Origin: Catenaria anguillulae PL171
Lineage: Eukaryota; Blastocladiomycota; Blastocladiomycetes; Blastocladiales; Catenariaceae
DNA: 64,000 bases
Direction: 5' to 3'
Assembly (NCBI GenBank): GCA_002102555.1
Contig: MCFL01000039.1
Span: forward strand, 124,001 to 188,000
Positions within the stretch are counted from its first letter, which is position 1. Each line of letters opens with the position of its first letter. The translations under genes and the position numbers were made by a program. Under the pieces are notes generated by a model. That model worked only from the letters and a program-made list of their open reading frames with translations. It searched no databases and was not told where the DNA came from. Positions 10,702-21,308 of the stretch are shown one piece after another.

Positions 10702-11901
10702 TCAAGCAACCGTCACACGAATGCAATCATCTTGACTTCCCCTCCTGGCCACGGGCATAATCACTGGCTGATGACCCCTGGTTCCTGTAATGGTGCAAAT
10801 GCGATACACGCCAGGTTGTGTAAACGTGGTCGCTGGAATCGTCGCCGTGTGCACGCCCTGCGCGTCGGCCTTGGTGTTGAGTCCGACAAAGAAGGACAGC
10901 GACTCGGACCTTGGATCAGGCGCCGTGGTCGTGGACGCGATGCGCTGGATCGAAATGTGCTGGTGACCTTGGATCACGCCCTCGGCATTGAGCGTCTGTG
11001 GCGTGGCATAGTAGAGACGCTGCGGGTCGTCAAAGAAGCCAGTTTCCATGTTGGACGTAGTGCACGCAAATGGAACCGTGGCGCCGCGTTGGATTGTCGC
11101 GCCATTTTCGGGTTGCACGATGAGCGTTGACACCATTTTCTCAAATGCGGGGATTTGGCCTTGTGCAGTTTGAGAGCAGGTCGAGGTACGCTTTTGGGTT
11201 CCATCAGCAAGTGAGCCTGCCTGGCCAACTTGGGCGCAGAACTGAGACATGTTGGGGATGGCGAGTGGGGGCGGGGCGACTTCAACCAAGGCAGCAGGGG
11301 GTGCTGGAACCGCATTGGCGCTGGTGGGCGTTGCAGTCGCGGAGCTTGCCGAGGAGCTTGTCGATGCGCTCGTGGTACGAGTCAGGGTTGGGTCAACCAG
11401 GTTGTTTGCAGCTGACGTCGTGGCTGTCGCTGTTGCAGAGCCCGCGGCAGGCGTGGTGGTGATACCAGCCGTAGCTGCTGACGTGGAAGAAAGCCGAGCA
11501 GTTGTAGTGGGTGTCGCAGAGGTTCCAGTCGACGATGCCGCGTCGGCGTTCGATTGTGATCCCGCGCGGCGAACCGACTCGGGAATTGAGTTGCGGCAAC
11601 GTTGAGCAGACGATGAGCACATGCTCCAGGCACGGCTTGTTAGGCGGCGGCCGCCGATGAAGCAAATGTTGAGGTAGGTATCGCAGGATGTGCGGAGAGC
11701 AGAGCGCAGATCCGAAGACGAGGAACGAATTTGGTTGAAGACCATGACAGAGAACCGGTTGCCTGAACGTACGACGTCAGGGACACGTTGGCCAAATACC
11801 CGCTCGGAGAAGGTTTGGAAGTTGGGCCCGGCTTGGGTCGAAACGAGCGTCGCGGCGACAAGCAAGATGATAAGGATGTGGGGGAGCTTGAATTGAACCA
11901 T
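10702..11901 (-). CDS. Secreted Cys/Ser/Thr-rich fungal protein of unknown function (paralogue of 50562-52575)
   Basis: Single-exon gene of 399 codons. The start is the ATG giving MVQFKLPHILIILLVAATLV, a clear signal peptide ending near STQAG. Residues about 25-110 form a small module with four cysteines (SCDTYLNIC ... SMCSSSAQRC). A Ser/Thr/Ala-rich linker of about 120 residues follows, probably O-glycosylated. The C-terminal domain of about 190 residues has conserved landmarks: FCAQVG, ADGTQKRTSTCSQT, KMVSTLIVQPENG, ETGFFDDP, YYATPQTLN, GHQHISIQ, GVYRICTITGTRGHQPV and DDCIRVTV at the end. Domains with this pattern recur in secreted proteins of many fungi with no assigned activity (recalled, not searched). 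The same two-part architecture occurs in the gene at 50.6 kb. It is probably extracellular or in the cell wall. Confidence 0.85.
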   Translation of the reverse strand: MVQFKLPHILIILLVAATLVSTQAGPNFQTFSERVFGQRVPDVVRSGNRFSVMVFNQIRSSSSDLRSALRTSCDTYLNICFIGGRRLTSRAWSMCSSSAQRCRNSIPESVRRAGSQSNADAASSTGTSATPTTTARLSSTSAATAGITTTPAAGSATATATTSAANNLVDPTLTRTTSASTSSSASSATATPTSANAVPAPPAALVEVAPPPLAIPNMSQFCAQVGQAGSLADGTQKRTSTCSQTAQGQIPAFEKMVSTLIVQPENGATIQRGATVPFACTTSNMETGFFDDPQRLYYATPQTLNAEGVIQGHQHISIQRIASTTTAPDPRSESLSFFVGLNTKADAQGVHTATIPATTFTQPGVYRICTITGTRGHQPVIMPVARRGSQDDCIRVTVA

Positions 11902-12878
11902 GGTTGGGTGATGCGCGTGTGTGAATTGTGGTTGGGGTCGATCTACGACAGAAAGATTGGGTATGAATGAAGTGGAAGAAATGCGGCGTCTAGCTGCAAC
12001 GATGTCAAGCACGATCTACGTGAGGTTGAGTGAGTGGCACACTGTGCGATGGAGGTGAAACCGACTTGAAGCATGAGGGCGGTCTTGACGCTTTTGTACT
12101 GTCGAGCTTGTGTTCACCAAACTGACTGTCTCGCGCAAGGGCAAGGGCGAGTCACTTCAGGCGCGAACAGTGACGACGCGACGGTCGCGAAATGAGATTG
12201 CGTGAGCCGTTACAAGCAGCAAGCCCAACGCTAAACAAGCATCACATTCACTGAGCCACGTTTGTCCATTGGAAGCCGCTGCAGTGCGTCAAGCTTACCC
12301 CAAGCAAACCGTCCTTCCGCACTTTGGATCGTACTTGGTTCGTATCAATCTGTCAAGCAAATTTAGTACACTGGAGCAGTGCTTTCATGACTTTTGGCTC
12401 GTGAAATGAGCGACTGCGGTTCTTGTCCTGTGGAACAATACACGGGAGCGGTGCAAGGATTGCCCTGCGCTTTGCATTCCCACCTCCCACTCCCACGGTC
12501 GTGAGGTAATGGGTCCAAACGTGACAGAGCAATGGACGCTCAAAACCCATCCTTTTTTCAGTCATTCCCTAATCATAGCACAGATGAAGGGTGGAGAGCA
12601 GTGCCAAGATCTGAGGGAGGTTCCGAAGCTAACAATGTGAAAATGAAATGTTGAATGTGCACAGAGGTCCACAACTGAACCAGGAAAACAAAACATGCAA
12701 GGTGACGAAAACATGGAAGGGCGGACGTCAAATGTGTCACGGCCATCACGACATTCACCGAAACCCACACCGACATGATGTGAAGCTGCATAATGACTTC
12801 ACTGGCTTGGAACATTTGCGCAGTGCGATTCCCCGAGTGACTGAACGTGTAGCCGACATGACAGACCATGTTGTTGAA
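11902..12878. other. Intergenic, no gene recognised
   Basis: Promoter side of the secreted-protein gene. No open frame with a credible product; a few short ones on the minus strand (12562-12869) look random. Confidence 0.45.
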
Positions 12879-13375
12879 TCAGCATGTTGGCGGAAGAGTT
12901 TGCGATTGCGTCAGGATTGCGCCCGTCTTGCGCCTTTGTCGAGGCCGCTTGCGACTCGACTCGAGGTCTCGGAGTCGACCTTCAATGTTGGTGATGTGGT
13001 GCTGGTATGCTTCTGCGTTCCCGGAAACTGCGACCACATCGGGCATGACTTCGCGTCCTTGGTCGTGTGCCGAATCTCGGCGGCTGACCGGACGGCCGTG
13101 GGCGGCATGTTCCAGGGTCATGCGCGAGTGCGATTCAGTAATGGACTGCTCACCGGCCAAGGCACAGTGCACCAAATGCTCCTCGAGCCACACCGCGGCC
13201 GCCTGCCCCTTCTCGGCAGCCTCCTCAGTGCTGTCTCATCATCTTTACGCGCCGATGCGGCCGTGGACGCTGCCGTCCGCGTCTGCAATCAAAAACCTTC
13301 ACTGCTGCCCATGCGAACTTGATTTCGGCCTGCGATTCAAGGTACTTGACGGAAGCAATCAACTGGACGCTGGAC
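12879..13375 (-). pseudogene. 5'-truncated host gene fragment abutting the first direct repeat
   Basis: On the minus strand a coding-like protein reads through several frames: SSVQLIASVKYLESQAEIKF then RTAASTAASARKDDETAL then EEAAEKGQAAAVWLEEHLVH, ending ...ILTQSQTLPPTC at 12879. Composition is Ala/Glu-rich and soluble, with no family recognised. Coding character stops at about 13375, exactly where the repeat starts, and no start codon is present. The gene therefore seems to have lost its 5' part when the mobile element or repeat arrived. Frame changes at about 13250 and 13285 could be homopolymer errors or decay. Confidence 0.45.
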
Positions 13376-13703
13376 CTTGTTTAGTTTTTGCTTTCGTCTG
13401 TCTGGTGGTGTGCAAGACAAAGACGCGTTGGATCGGCGGTCGGGATAGAAAAAGACCAACAAACCCAGATCTCACTGAACCGCTTTATGATGGAAAAAAC
13501 AACGCAAATAATGACATACAACTGACAACCGAGACGCAGCCAAATCGACTCGCCACCGGCCGCATTCCCATTGCGGTCATCAGCCGCACCCCGTGACAGA
13601 CACTTTGAATCCCGCTCCTCACCGTTTCCCATCCCAACCTGTGACACTCGCAAGCTCGTCGATCACCGACTTGAAATCCAACGTACAATACAAGCTATCA
13701 CGA
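13376..13703 (+). repeat. Direct repeat, copy 1 (about 330 bp)
   Basis: Matches 16747-17093 in the same orientation. The second half, from 'caactgacaaccga' to 'acaagctatcacg', is about 95% identical by eye; the first half shares blocks such as 'gacaaagacgcgttggatcg' but has diverged between them. It lies immediately upstream of the Helitron remains and directly against the truncated minus-strand gene. Confidence 0.85.
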
Positions 13704-14459
13704 CATACCACGGTCCACCAACACCAGACTTCGCAACAAATCCGTCCCCAACCTATTTGGCCGCCGCAATTCATTCCACAAGAACCCCCCACTCCATTTA
13801 TCCCACCAACGCAAATGGCAAATCCAGCAGTCCTTGCTATACCAGCAGCAACTTGCATTTCTCCAGCAAGCATCCCTCCACCTGCAACGGCCTCCTCTTG
13901 CATCGCAACCGATCATCAATGGCTATCCCGGGATCGCTCCTGCAAGGCCCGATAGCACCACGATCCCCACGTTTTCGACAGCACAACCAATGAGTGCTCC
14001 CGCCTCGGCTGTGCGACCTTTGTCTGCCGACCACCCTGCGGTCAACCGAACCAGCCCCGATGGCCGCCAATCAACCTGCTCGCGTCACGGCCTGGATCCT
14101 GTTGCGCCCCCAGCGACGCCAGGGTTTTGACCAACGGGGCCGCTACCTCCGTCTTCCATTGCACGCTCATGTTCTGCGATGCTCTCACAGTCACATAGCG
14201 TACGCTCCAATTGATTCTCAATTTTATTATCGGAATTCTCGTAACACATTTCTGCCAAGCAGGGCCATGATCGCTTCCAACCCATTGCCATCGCGCCAAA
14301 CTAGCACAAGACTGCCGCCCATCAGGCACACAAGTCCCAGCAAACCCCCCGAGCTACTCCAACACAGACACTACCCCACCTAACCCTTGGTACATGGGCA
14401 CCCGCAACCGCGCCCTCATCTCCGCATGCGTGCCTGTACCGCAGCGCCCGCTCCATCAG

Positions 14460-15110
14460 TCGGCTCGGCGGCCCTCATTCCCAACATCAACCTCACAGAA
14501 GTCCGGCCTCACCGCCTGCAATGGGATGCCTACTGCCCCGTGTGCGTTCATGCGCGTGCTTGCATCCAAGACGCAGCCGGCCGTATCGTCGATGTGGAAC
14601 CGCCAACCACATGCTGTGGCGAGCGCTCAGCCAACAGCGGCATGGTGTTCGAGTTTTTGTCGGCGCTCAACATTTTACCGAAGTGCCCGGACGACCTGTG
14701 GAACCTTGCCGATGTGAGCGACGCAGAGCTGCGGGACAAGGCACGGGCGGCCAATCGCGCTTTGCAAATGGGCCACTTCATTACGGAGCGCGGTGCTCTC
14801 AAAAAGCCCGTATCTGGGCTCGAGCGACCTTTGCTTTTTGTACCTCAAGGGCAACTGCACCTTTCTCACCGCCCGCTCACTTTCGCTGCCGCGCGTATTA
14901 CTCGTCGACAACGCGCCGAGCAAGATTATCCGCCAAGACACCATGGCCAAGCTCGTCGAGGTCATGGACCGCATCAACCCATACGTGCGCGAGTACAAGC
15001 AGCTCCACCACCTCTCTCCCGATCCGCACCTCAAAACGTACAATGCCTACGTGTACATGCGCGACGACGGGACGTTGAAAAGGAGTGCCGCGGGCTGTGT
15101 TTGATCGTCA
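14460..15110 (+). pseudogene. Helitron-like N-terminal coding remnant
   Basis: In one frame a Cys-containing stretch reads CPVCVHARACIQDAAGRIVD, then TTCCGERSANSGMVFEFLSA and AELRDKARAANRALQMGHF. After a frame change near 14800 it continues LYLKGNCTFLTARSLSLPR, IIRQDTMAKLVEVMDRINPY and LKTYNAYVYMRDDG. The order (Cys pair, a short 'R.AN.AL' helix, a 'LVEVMDRINPYVREY' helix, then a 'NAYVYMRDDG' strand) resembles the segment before the Rep domain in Helitron proteins. Similarity is by memory and only moderate. Confidence 0.5.
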
Positions 15111-15805
15111 ACAAACGGGTTGAGGCGTGCCCGCCTGGATTCAAGGTGTTTAAACTGGATGCGGGCGTGCCAAAGGAATGTCGAGAAGCTGCGGCAGTGG
15201 CAGCGGCAGCGGCAGCGGCAGCAAGTGCGGGTGCTTTGGCGGGATCCACTTTGGGTGGTTCAGGGGGTGCGGCAGCGTCAGTTGGTTCGGGTTCCAGTAC
15301 GGACGGCCAAGACGATGACGATGATGGCGAAGCGGATGCTGGTGCCCCTCCTCATGACCTGTATCTTAAGGAGGGCGCCTATGTCTAGATGATGCGCAAC
15401 ATGTTGCCCGACAAGCAGCTGCTCAACAACTCGCCCATGCGCATCTTGCGGATCTCGCACCACAAGCTGTTGGTGGAAATGCTCAAGACCGGCGAGAGAT
15501 TGGCGATTCCTCGGCATTGGTTCGAAATCGACGTCGCCTTCCTCAACGTCAAGGTGTACAGCCTCCAGTTTGCGGTCCGCTTGGCCTATGCCGTCACAGG
15601 CAATCGATCGCAGTCACTCACGCTTGTCAAGGCCGCACTTGATTTGCGCACATGGCCATTTACGGAGCCACAATCCCAACCATTCCCACAATACACACTG
15701 AAAATGGCCGTTTTTGCTTTCACCGGAGTCTCAGGAAGCAACGCGTCCGTGAAAATGGTCCGTCTGGTCCGGCTTACCACGCCACTGCACACCATACTCG
15801 ACTAA
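15085..15805 (+). pseudogene. Helitron helicase, C-terminal remnant
   Basis: Reads GLCLIVNKRVEACPPGFKVF, then an Ala/Gly/Ser/Asp-rich insert carrying a GGCAGC hexanucleotide run (about 15190-15225), then LYLKEGAYV, an in-frame TAG at 15386-15388, MMRNMLPDKQLLNNSPMRIL, RISHHKLLVEMLKTGERLAI and LQFAVRLAYAVTGNRSQSLT. This corresponds to the 'LK.GA.VMLLRNL....LCNGTRL' and 'FPVRLAFAMTINKSQGQT' motifs of Helitron/Pif1 helicases (motif VI region), with the usual K-S-Q-G changed. The usual downstream 'YVALSRV' is absent, so the 3' end is also lost. Confidence 0.72.
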
Positions 15806-16720
15806 ATAATTTCCGATTTTAGGTGTCCGTGAATGGTCGCCAAGTGCGAGTCGGCCCTGCACGGGTGGCGATACACCATGGCTCCAAACGCGAGACAACG
15901 TGGGTGAACTTGACTATCTGGAGCGAGGCCTTGCTCCACCAATTTGAGTCCCTTCAGAAAAGGGCAATGGGCGTCAACTGACGGCATTGTCGGCGGGATT
16001 CACGTGTACAATGGCATGGCCTCTTTGGAGGTAATGGTTCAGTGTTTTCATTGGGCCTTTCGCACTCACCAACCAACTGAAAAGAACACGCCTTCGACCC
16101 ATGCTGGCGACAATACCGAGGGGAGGGTGCCGCGCAGGAAGACGCGAGCGCGTAGGCGTGGCTCTCTTTTTTTTTCCATAATCGGTCCGTCATTCTTGGC
16201 CTGTTGTTACTGCTGGTGTCGTCTGTTTGTTGAACATTAAATGGGGATATGTGAAATACAGAACGTGCTTGCTTTGCGTTGTCACATCAACAGCCTCAGA
16301 TTCATTATTCCGTCGCTCTTCAATCTTTACGCTCTGTCGGCAAGACTGTGCTGATTTGGAAAGCTCTTGAGTACAGAAAGCAAAACAAGACCCGTTGCAA
16401 CATTCAGTCGCCCTGAGATGCTCGACCTGGACTCAACACTGTGCCATAGGACTGAGAATAAACGTATAAATGACTGTCACTCGTCTAAGCGATTGCAAAC
16501 TGCAAAGCATTTCATAGGACCACACCAGTCTCAAAAGCCTTGGTGTCCTTCCGTCTGCGTGACGTGGTGGTAAGTACAGTGATCCAAATTGCGCGACGTG
16601 TTGATGGTCCAAAAACAGAGAATGGACCTATCACTCAACACTCCAAAATGGCATCAACACCTTCAACAGCAACCCTGTAACGCAAACACCGGTAAATAGG
16701 CACAACACCTTACTACAAGT
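15806..16720. other. Non-coding part of the Helitron island
   Basis: No convincing gene on either strand. The sequence is AT-richer than its neighbours, has short simple runs (T9 at about 16167) and ends at the GC hairpin. Confidence 0.4.
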
Positions 16721-16740
16721 CGGCCCCCCGGAGGGGGTCG
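16721..16740 (+). other. GC-rich hairpin, possible Helitron 3' terminal structure
   Basis: An 8-bp stem (one G.T pair) closes a 4-base CGGA loop: CGGCCCCC ... GGGGGTCG. It is followed by ACTGG; Helitrons typically end with a short GC hairpin a few bases before CTRR. Position, 3' of the helicase remnant and just before repeat copy 2, fits, but the spacing is shorter than usual and no A/T target site can be confirmed. Confidence 0.35.
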
Positions 16741-16746
16741 ACTGGG

Positions 16747-17093
16747 GCGGGCTTGTTGTTATTGCTTGCGTCTGTCTGCTGGTGCAGCAGACAAAGACGC
16801 GTTGGATCGGCGGTCTGGATCTGTATTGACCAACAATTTTCCACGCAGATCTCACTTGAGTTCACAGCTGTATGTTGGCAAACATTGACATATGTAAGTA
16901 AATTCAACTGACAACCGAAACGCAGCCAGATCGACTCGCCACCCGCCGCATTCCCATTGCGGTCATCAGCCGCACCCCGTGACAGACACTTTGAGTCCCG
17001 CTCCGCACCGTTTCCCATCCCAACCTGTGACACTCGCAAGCTCGTCGATCACCGTCTTGAAATCCGACATACAATATTCATACAAGCTATCAC
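16747..17093 (+). repeat. Direct repeat, copy 2 (about 347 bp), forms the leader of the next gene
   Basis: Second copy of the repeat at 13376-13703. It ends only 15 bases before the ATG at 17109, so the repeat must contain the promoter and 5' untranslated region of that gene. The two copies differ mainly by substitutions and small insertions in their first half. Confidence 0.85.
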
Positions 17094-17108
17094 GGGTGGT
17101 TCACCGCT

Positions 17109-20100
17109 ATGTCGGCTGGCAATAGCAACGGCGCAAGTGCCAGAGTCGATCCGACTTTCTTTTCCGTCTCAGCGGGAGCCTCGCCAAACCCAACGCCTCC
17201 CATCACTCTGCCACCCGGCCAGAACAACTTCAACGGCGACGAAATGGACGTGGACCCGAGCTCGGACGGCAACCCTTTCCAATCCGCACAGGACGCCCTG
17301 GGCCCTGCTGCCTTGGCCAACCTGGCCTCTGCGGATCCCTCGTCCATGTCGGACACGACCCCGTCTTCACGCAATAGCACCAGCAACAGCAAGCGATCCG
17401 CTTCGAAAAAGTCAACCTCGGCCACCACAACTCCCGCTGCGAAAACAAGCCGGGTAAGCAAACGCCGCGCGATCTCGCCTACCACCGCTGCGGCCGCCGA
17501 CTCCACGTCCACTTCCACACCCGACCAACCCCCCAAACCCAAACGGGCCAAGTTCTCGTCCAAACTCCACGTCGGCGAAGTCTGGGTCGACCCTTCGACC
17601 CTTCCGGTGCCCCTCTTTGAACAGCAGCCGGATCTGTCGCTGGACCGCAGGTCTCGCCGCTCGGCTGCTGCCAACCTCAACTACAACGAAAACAAGTTGA
17701 GTGCCGCCAAGGAGGCAGCTGCACGGGCAGCCGCGGAAAAGGAAGCACGGGCTTCAAAGGTGAACGAAAAGGGTGGTGGCGAGGAGCACTCTGAGGGCCA
17801 GAATGTCGAGGAGCCCGTGAAGGCGACGCGCAAGAGTCGCGCCAGTGCCGCGTCAAAGGGCAAGGGAAAGGCCAAGGGCAAGTCGAAAGCCAAGGCGGCT
17901 GCCGAGCCCGCTGACCTGGAGGTGCCCAGCAGCGACCAAACCGAGGCCGAGGGTGAACAAGAAGAGAACAATGAGGAGGGAGACGCAGATGACATGGATG
18001 TCGATCAAGAGATTGTTCCCCAGCCTGCGTCCAAATCCAAATCCAAAATGTCCAAGAAATCGGCCCCCACCAAATCCAAATCCAGACCCACTTCCAAACC
18101 CAAGGCCAGATCTTCCGCTTCCACCGCCACACTGCCCGCGACTACGCGGTCGACCCGCCGCTCGGCGTCACTTGCCGCCTCGTACGTGGACCCTGAAACC
18201 GAAGACGAAGAGCAAGACTCGATTGTCGACGTTATAAGCTCGCCGCCGCGCCCGCGCCTGCGCCGCAGCATCAACTCGTCGGCGACAGCCCTCGAGGTTG
18301 CGGCTGCCAATGCTGGCGTAGACAATCAGCTGCGGTTACCGCCCACTAGAACAGCTGCTCGCAGGTCGGGCCGTGCTTTGTCGACGGCGTCAATGTCGAC
18401 TGCTGGTGCCAATGCCTTGCCCGCTCCTGCGCTTCCTAATTCGCAGCCAATGCCAGCCGCCACATTCGCTGTTGGAGACGACACGTTGTCCGAGCTGAGC
18501 GATTTGGATGATGACGAGCACCTGGATGCCAAGTCGGTGGACTCGGACGAGGCAAGGCAAAAAGTCTCGTTGCAGCCGGTGCAGGGGCCGGTATGTTGCA
18601 TTTCTCAATCATGTGTCCCCGGCTATAAGTATCAGCTCACAAAGCACCGACATAAACAGATGGAACCCGCGCGCTCGCGCCACTCGCGCAACAAGCAAAT
18701 CCGCGAATCGAGTGCGCCAACTTCGCCCGTGGCCGCCACTTCTGGGTCCTCGACGCGCCGCTCAACACGCAGTGCATCACGTAGGACGTCCACGACGGCC
18801 GCAGACGCTGATGCCGTAGCAACGGCCTCATCTGCCGAATCCGCCGCGCGCATTGCCACGCTTGAATCACAGCTTGCTGACGTGCACAAGGAAGTCGCGG
18901 CGCTGCGTTCGGCATCCAACCAACACGCCTTGCTCACGACCGACCTGGATGGCAAGCGCGAGGAAATCGAGGAATTACGTGCCGACTTGCACGCGATCCA
19001 GGCCGATTTCGACCACGAACACCGCCGGTCATTGCGGTTCCAGGAAGAAGTGGGCGAGCTGCAAGCGCAGATCTTGGCATTGCAAGCAACACTGGCCGAC
19101 GTCAACAAGGATCTGGACGCTGTCACAAAACAACGCGACGAGTACGACGTGCGCCTGACGCAGGCAGAGACGCAGCTGGCCAAGCGGACGCGGGGTGGCG
19201 GCGCGTACGAGTTTGAGAGGAGTCCAGTCACGGTCAGCAACGCCGCGTCGGCACTCAAGCAAGTTGTTAGTGGGTTTGCGCGAAACGTGCTTGCAGCACC
19301 GGCCAATAAAAGTCGGCAGGCCAAGGAGGTGTATCCAAAGATGATCAAGGTGTTGCGGGAGGCGGCCGTCGCAGGTGGCAGTGGCGGCCTTGGATATGTA
19401 CCGAATGGGGCAGACGCCGAGGATGGGTTCAAGTGGTTTGCAGCGACGCCAGAGGGAGTACAAGCGCTCGAAGCCATGGGCAACCGCGTCGTTGGCGTGT
19501 CCGTGTCGACCAACGCTCATGTGGATCTTGCCAGCGACGATGCGTGCCCGTGGTCCACGTTCGAGTTCCGCATCTCCCAAGCCGTGTCCATGCTCACAGC
19601 CATCACGCTCCACACGTGTACGCGCTGTTTGCCGACAACCCCGTCGATCACAACCTTCGCGAATCTGCGGCTCGGCTCGCACGCACGCTTGCCGTGGTTG
19701 GCGACACGGGTGTAGCCGCACTCGACACGTCATTTGCCGAGTGGCGTGCGAATGCGGCCACGACGGCACTGGCGGTGGCCGAGGTGTACTACCACGCATC
19801 CGACTTGAATGCGCCCGGCGCGCCAAAGCACGTGCAGAGGATGGATTTGGGCAAGGTCGTTGAGGATGGCGAATGGGCCGCCTTCTTTGCGCGCGTCAGG
19901 CGTGTCTTGGACGCCGCGTACCTGCGCGTGGGCGTGCATTTGGCCGACGATGCCGCGCTGAGCGCGCGGTTGGACGTGTTGATCCGTCGGTTTGCCGTGC
20001 TGTGGTTCATGGTGCCTGCCATTGATCCCAATTGGATCGTGACGTTTTATCCGACGGGTGTACGTGCGCCTGTGGCCGAGAAGTTTATGCACGAGACGTT

Positions 20101-20997
20101 GCTCGAGGTGGAAGATGGCCCGGGCGAGGAAGATGAGGACAGGGCCGCGGTATTGGTCTTGTTGACGGCAGTCCCCGCCGTGCTTGTGCGGGATCAGGAG
20201 ATTGTGATTTCACCGGCGAGTGGCGTGCGGTTGGTGGTGCCCAAGGAGTTGGCTGGTGGTGCAGGTGACGAAAAAGCGGCAACGGCGAACGGGGATGCAC
20301 AGGGCCAAGATGTGCAAATGGGCGAGGCGGAGAAGGATGGTGCTGCCGACGATAGCAGCAGTGACGTAGAAGTGTTGGACGTCGACGCTGACGACGAGGA
20401 GGACGTCAAAGACGGCGACGGACGCGAGATGCAGCAAACGGACGTGGACTCGAGCATGGTCGACATTAGCAGCGACGACCAGCTTCCAGCCTCACCTGGT
20501 TTTTCGCTTGCATCTGACCTGCAGTTGGCAGACCGGCTGCTGCGACAAGTGCAAACACCGTCCATCTCGTCCGGCTCGTTTTCGTCGCCGCCGCGCAGCG
20601 CTTCAGCCACCCTGGATGCCATCATTGCCGGCACGAGTACTGGTGTTGCCTCATCGGCAACGGTGACGCACACAGACGATTTGACTGCTGAACAGTTATT
20701 GCTCGAGTTTGCCTCGTCCATCACCGGCCCGGCGCCAGGACGCTCGTCAGCCACGTCCTCACCGGACCTCATCGCGGGGCCTCCATGCAGCCACCATCGT
20801 CCGTGTCGCGACCGGGATCTGGATCATTGGCACCAGGTGCAGCACCACCGGCCCAGACACCCGACCGCAGGACGAGTTTCATTGGGTCTCTAGGGTCGTC
20901 ACTAATGTCGTTGGTGACGGGATCGCCGTCTCCGTCTCCATCGCAGACCCAGTTCCAGCAATATCAGCATCAGTACAATGGGTCGTCGTCTCAGTAA
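17109..20997 (+). CDS. Large nuclear-type protein, basic low-complexity N-terminus plus coiled coil, family unknown
   Basis: Not recognised. The N-terminal ~500 residues are Ser/Ala/Lys-rich with many basic clusters (KRSASKKS, KGKGKAKGKSKAKA, SKSKSKMSKKSAPTKSKSR) and acidic patches, typical of chromatin-associated proteins. A clean in-frame intron lies at 18591-18659 (GTATGT ... AAACAG). After it come an 'RRSTRSASRRTS' segment, a coiled coil at about 18850-19180 (ESQLADVHKEVAALRSASN; REEIEELRADLHAIQADF) and a globular part with helices (AVLWFMVPAIDPNWIVTFYP). Acidic Asp/Ser-rich stretches and a Ser/Pro/Gln tail (FQQYQHQYNGSSSQ) close it. Frame changes at CC 19610-19611 and GGGG 20776-20779 are each restored by one base. 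Its leader is a transposon-linked repeat. Confidence 0.75.
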
Positions 20998-21308
20998 GGT
21001 TGGCGTGATTGTGTAAGAATTCGTTTTTTGCTTGTCTTTCGTTATTGGTCGTGTATTTATGTATGCGCTTATTGAATTATTATGCAAGTCCATCAACGAG
21101 TAGTCAATGGTTTGGCGGAGACAGCTATTGCATAGGTATACAAGTTGTGAATCGCAATCGACTACACATAATGAAAAGAAAGCAAACAATCCAAATGATG
21201 CGCACGCATCTGTGACCCATCTTGGGTCCCAGCCATTGTCGCCGCTGCCGTTGCCGCGGCCTGCGCCTGCGCCGGACGCACACCCACGGCCTCGCCGCCC
21301 GCCACGAG

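Larger units (their letters stand above)
13704..16744 (+). mobile_element. Decayed Helitron (rolling-circle DNA transposon), internally deleted
   Basis: Between the two direct repeats lie plus-strand fragments of a Helitron RepHel protein. They are a Pro/Gln-rich N-terminal part (13720-14100), a Helitron-like N-terminal segment (14460-15085) and the C-terminal end of the SF1/Pif1-type helicase (15085-15660). The HUH replication initiator and the helicase ATPase motifs are missing, so well over half of the protein is deleted. An in-frame TAG at 15386-15388 and several frame changes break what remains. A GC-rich hairpin at 16721-16740 just before the second repeat could be the 3' terminal hairpin. 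The element cannot be autonomous. The transposon call rests mainly on the helicase C-terminus. Confidence 0.65.

Noticed and set aside
13376-17093. LTR retrotransposon suggested by long direct repeats
   Set aside because: No reverse transcriptase, protease, integrase or Gag-like sequence lies between them; the coding remains are helicase-type (Helitron). The repeats also lack the TG...CA ends and a matching target duplication.
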